Positions 61,468 to 64,000 of a stretch of DNA of 64,000 nt are shown here, piece by piece. The notes beneath the pieces are model-generated. The model was not told where the DNA came from. It did not search any database and saw only the letters and a list, made by a program, of their open reading frames with translations. Numbering within the stretch: position 1 is the first letter of the stretch; the number at the start of each line of letters is the position of its first letter. The stretch is taken from the NCBI RefSeq assembly GCF_002930105.1, contig NZ_PJRN01000008.1, positions 1 through 64,000 on the forward strand, written 5' to 3'. Position numbers and translations under genes: made by a program. The stretch is from Billgrantia saliphila. GTDB taxonomy: Bacteria; Pseudomonadota; Gammaproteobacteria; Pseudomonadales; Halomonadaceae.

Positions 61468-62460
61468 TTATTGGCCGATTTCCTGCAGCCGGTCGTAGGT
61501 TTCCTGATCCCAGGTGGCGTCGTCGCCGTTGTGCTCGGGAACGACCGCCTCGCGGAACGGCTCACGGTCGACCTCGTTGACCGTCACGCCCTGCTCCTCG
61601 AACCAGGCGACGAGCTCCTGCTCCTGCTGCTGGATGTCCTGTGTGATCTTCTCGGACGATTCCTGGTAGACCTCGCGGAAGATCTCGCGGTCCTCCTCGG
61701 AGAGGCGATCCCACAGCGGCCCACCGATGATCGTCAGCAGCGAATCGGTGATATGACCGGTCAGGTTGATATGATCCTGCACCTCGTAGAACGCCTTGGC
61801 GCGAATGGTCGGCAGCGGATTCTCCTGGGCATCGACCACGCCCTGCTGAAGCGCCAGGTACACCTCGTCGAAGGCGATGGGCGACGGATTGGCCCCTACC
61901 GCCTCGGGGAACATCATGTACATCGGCGCGTTTGGCGTGCGGATCTTAAGGTCCTGCATGTCCTCGGGCGTCAGGATGGGCTCGTTGGAGGTTACGTGGC
62001 GCTCGCCGTAGTAATTGAGCGCCACCGGCACGTTGCCGGTTGCGTCCTGGTAGCCCTGGGCGATCTCCTTGAACAGGTCGCTGTCGGCGTAGGCCTGCCA
62101 GTGATCGAAGTCGCGGAACATGTAGGGAGCGCCGGCAATGCCGATCGGTCCATAAGCGCGGCCGGCGAATTGGGTACCGGTATAAATGATGTCCACGGTG
62201 CCCAGGGTCAGCCCCTCGTTGATGTCCTCTTCCTTACCTAGCGACGAGGCGGGGTGCACCTCGATCGAATAGCGCCCGTCGGTACGCTTCTCGATCTCGT
62301 CGGCTGCCCACAGGGCCCACTCGTGATAGGGCTCGGAGGTCTCGTAGACGTGAGCGAAGGTGAGCGACTCGGCGCTCGCGGCACCCGCGGCGCCCATCCC
62401 CGCTACCAGTAGCGTGGTCGAAAGCCAACGATTCCACTGGCGGTTGCTCTGCTTGACCAT
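61468..62460 (-). CDS. dctP: TRAP transporter solute-binding protein (DctP family)
   Basis: 330 residues. Signal peptide ending AGAASA-ESL (about residue 30). LTFAHVYETSEPYHEWALWAADEIEKRTDGRYSIEVHPASSLG, then DLKIRTPNAPMY with the conserved Arg that binds the substrate carboxylate, and FDEVYLALQQGVVDAQENPLP. Periplasmic capture of an organic or sugar acid. RBS AAGGAGAACAACAAG. First gene of dctPQM-ldh2. Confidence 0.94.
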   Translation of the reverse strand: MVKQSNRQWNRWLSTTLLVAGMGAAGAASAESLTFAHVYETSEPYHEWALWAADEIEKRTDGRYSIEVHPASSLGKEEDINEGLTLGTVDIIYTGTQFAGRAYGPIGIAGAPYMFRDFDHWQAYADSDLFKEIAQGYQDATGNVPVALNYYGERHVTSNEPILTPEDMQDLKIRTPNAPMYMMFPEAVGANPSPIAFDEVYLALQQGVVDAQENPLPTIRAKAFYEVQDHINLTGHITDSLLTIIGGPLWDRLSEEDREIFREVYQESSEKITQDIQQQEQELVAWFEEQGVTVNEVDREPFREAVVPEHNGDDATWDQETYDRLQEIGQ

Positions 62461-62536
62461 CTTGTTGTTCTCCTTACGAGTTGAGCGATGCTTGTGACGG
62501 CGGCTACCGTCGTCGGCCGATGGGTTCTTGTATACG

Positions 62537-62550
62537 TGTCATACCATCAT
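62537..62550. promoter_or_regulatory. Putative GntR operator, site 2
   Basis: TGTCATACCATCAT, 77 bp upstream of the dctP ATG, nearly identical to 53908-53921. A TATAC element overlaps on one side, so binding could block the TRAP promoter. Confidence 0.55.
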
Positions 62551-62592
62551 ATGGAAAGCTAGCCCTTGGATCCTTGGGCTGCAACCGAGCGG

Positions 62593-63789
62593 TCAGGCTT
62601 TCGACGAATGTCTAACCCGACCGATCAACCGAACCAGCAGATCCTCCTCGCCGAAGCCTCCCGCCTTGGTCATCACCGGGCGTTCGACGTCGCCATTGAC
62701 ATGCCCCAGCGGCACGCCGGGGCAATATTCGCCGAGCAGATCGATGAACTTGCCGCCAATACGCTCCAGCACGGCCAGGGCGATATCGCCCCCCGAGAGG
62801 AACAGCAGACCGTCACGCTCGCTCCCGCCCGCCGCGGCGACCGCCTCGGCCATGGCGCCGGCCACCGCCTCGGCACCCGGCGCCTGATCCGCAGGCACGC
62901 CCGGCACGATGATTCGCACGCGCCGGTCGACATCGCCGCACCCCGGGCCGAAAGCAGGCTGCCAAGGAACCTCGGGAAACGACTCGCGCAGCATTTCGAG
63001 CTGACGGAGTGCACGAGGCGCCCGCGAGCCCACCGCAAACAGTATACGTGCCGGCACGGGCAGCGACGGCGGCCGCGGCATCTCCGCCAGGCCCCGGGGC
63101 AGCGCTAGGCCCCGGGTAAGCGCTGGACTTAGTGCCAACGCCTGGGACAGGCCTGCCGCGCAGACCGGCAACCATGCATCGGGGGCTTCGAGAAGCAGCT
63201 CGGCGATGCGCGTCAGTGACGTGTCATCCGTGGCGTCGACGACGCAATCCGTCACCGGCAGAGGCCGCCCCGCTTCGAGTGAGTGGCGCACCAGCGAGAC
63301 GCCGTCTGCCGCGAAGCCACGATCCAGGGGCCCCGCCAGCGCAGGCGACAGAGCATCCCGGGCGTAGGCGGTGGCCGAGAGCGGTTCGCCATCGACCCAC
63401 ACTTCGCCATCCAGCACGCAACGGCCCTGGCTCGGCACCGCGGGGCATACCAACAAACGCTTCATGCTGGCGCGCCGCAGGGCCACGGACTCGGCCACAA
63501 CCTGGCCGCGCAGGGTCGAATCGACTTTCTTGAGCAGCAGGCGCGGCCGAGAAGCCTGCAGCCGCTCGGCCGCCTCCGCCGCGCGCCGGATGGCGGCATC
63601 CCGGCCCAGATGTCGCGAGCCGGTATTGACCGCCACCACCTGCAAGGTGCCCTCGCCAGCAGCCAGCGCCATATCGAGCCCTTCCAGGTTCACCGCCACC
63701 CGTGTCGCCATCCCTCGCCCGGCGAAGGGAGCCGCGGCGTCGAGCGCCCCGGTCAGATCATCGGCGACGATGGCGACATCGAGGCTCAC
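62593..63789 (-). CDS. Four-carbon acid sugar kinase (DUF1537, OtnK/DtnK family)
   Basis: 398 residues with N-terminal [12 protein letters not shown] (8-19) and [14 protein letters not shown], and C-terminal [20 protein letters not shown] with [18 protein letters not shown], the two halves of the DUF1537 kinase. It phosphorylates tetronates (threonate or erythronate) at C4. GTG start overlapping the pdxA2 stop (GTGA). With PdxA2 it forms the D-threonate-to-DHAP pair described for DtnK/PdxA2. Substrate not determinable here. Confidence 0.9.
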   Translation of the reverse strand: MSLDVAIVADDLTGALDAAAPFAGRGMATRVAVNLEGLDMALAAGEGTLQVVAVNTGSRHLGRDAAIRRAAEAAERLQASRPRLLLKKVDSTLRGQVVAESVALRRASMKRLLVCPAVPSQGRCVLDGEVWVDGEPLSATAYARDALSPALAGPLDRGFAADGVSLVRHSLEAGRPLPVTDCVVDATDDTSLTRIAELLLEAPDAWLPVCAAGLSQALALSPALTRGLALPRGLAEMPRPPSLPVPARILFAVGSRAPRALRQLEMLRESFPEVPWQPAFGPGCGDVDRRVRIIVPGVPADQAPGAEAVAGAMAEAVAAAGGSERDGLLFLSGGDIALAVLERIGGKFIDLLGEYCPGVPLGHVNGDVERPVMTKAGGFGEEDLLVRLIGRVRHSSKA

Positions 63790-64000
63790 GCGGGCGTCCC
63801 CGGGGAGGATGCCAGGCGTCTAGCGTAGGCAATGGCGGCCCCCATGTTGGTAGCATCGGCGCGCCCCTGCCAGGCAATGTCGAAGGCCGTGCCGTGATCC
63901 ACCGAGGTGCGCCGGATCGGCAGGCCCAGGCTGACGTTGACCGTGGTATCGAAGGCAATGAGCTTCACCGGGATATGTCCCTGGTCGTGATACTGCGCCA
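63786..64000 (-). CDS. pdxA2: 4-phospho-tetronate dehydrogenase PdxA2-like, C-terminal part
   Basis: The last 70 codons of a PdxA-family enzyme: [42 protein letters not shown], which includes the metal-binding histidines (HDQGH and DHGTAFD). The 5' part lies beyond the window. Next to the DUF1537 kinase it is most likely PdxA2 (4-phospho-D-threonate/erythronate dehydrogenase giving DHAP), not the vitamin B6 enzyme. Confidence 0.88.
   Translation of the reverse strand, partial: AQYHDQGHIPVKLIAFDTTVNVSLGLPIRRTSVDHGTAFDIAWQGRADATNMGAAIAYARRLASSPGTPA

Overview
The window is GC-rich gammaproteobacterial chromosome, most like Halomonas/Halomonadaceae. I infer this from protein family resemblance and gene order: a thrS-infC-rpmI-rplT-pheS-pheT-ihfA block, an aa3 cytochrome oxidase cluster in Pseudomonas-like order with DUF2909/DUF2970 satellites, a yjbEFGH operon and a TRAP-served sugar-acid locus. 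No search was run, so the genus is an inference.

Layout. (1) 1-10830, minus strand: a Wzy-type exopolysaccharide operon. From promoter-proximal to distal it reads wza, wzb, wzc, wbpA, wbpB, a fused wbpD-wbpE, a wzx-like flippase and two acetyltransferases, and it runs off the left edge. The Wbp enzymes make UDP-2,3-diacetamido-2,3-dideoxyglucuronate; Wzc and Wzb control polymer length and export through Wza. (2) 10831-11640: an A/T-rich divergent control region with repeated TGTCGCCA boxes. (3) 11641-15669, plus: yjbEFGH, a second exopolysaccharide export operon. (4) 15812-22315: glycine cleavage system, with gcvT and an Ala/Gly:Na+ symporter on minus and gcvH-gcvP on plus. (5) 22384-26493: a LysR regulator, ppnN, a flavodoxin, small membrane proteins and ihfA. 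(6) 26597-33339: the translation block, in which infC appears to start at an AUC codon. (7) 33690-43693: an OmpA-like lipoprotein, then the cytochrome c oxidase cluster with its heme A and copper assembly factors.

(8) 44426-49578: an accessory segment. It starts at an intact tRNA-Pro(GGG) and ends at a decayed copy of that tRNA's 3' half plus its terminator. Inside are a nuclease remnant, a chemoreceptor with a near-consensus sigma-28 promoter, a Pro-rich small ORF, a shredded umuC pseudogene, an Alx/TerC membrane protein and a YqaE peptide gene. Much of it is visibly lower in GC than its neighbours. (9) 49636-52696: two paralogous CRP/FNR regulators, tiny ORFs, a repeated hairpin and a tRNA D-arm-like fragment.

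(10) 52945-64000: a sugar-acid catabolic locus. On plus: KduD-like SDR, 2-keto-3-deoxyfuconate dehydrogenase-like SDR, FAH-family diketo-acid hydrolase and UxaA-type dehydratase. On minus: GntR regulator, Ldh2-family dehydrogenase, TRAP transporter, four-carbon-acid kinase and pdxA2 (cut by the right edge). A near-identical 14-bp box precedes both the plus dehydrogenase-hydrolase-dehydratase genes and the TRAP genes, which suggests one GntR regulon. The combination of modules does not match a single textbook pathway and is the best candidate here for an undescribed system.
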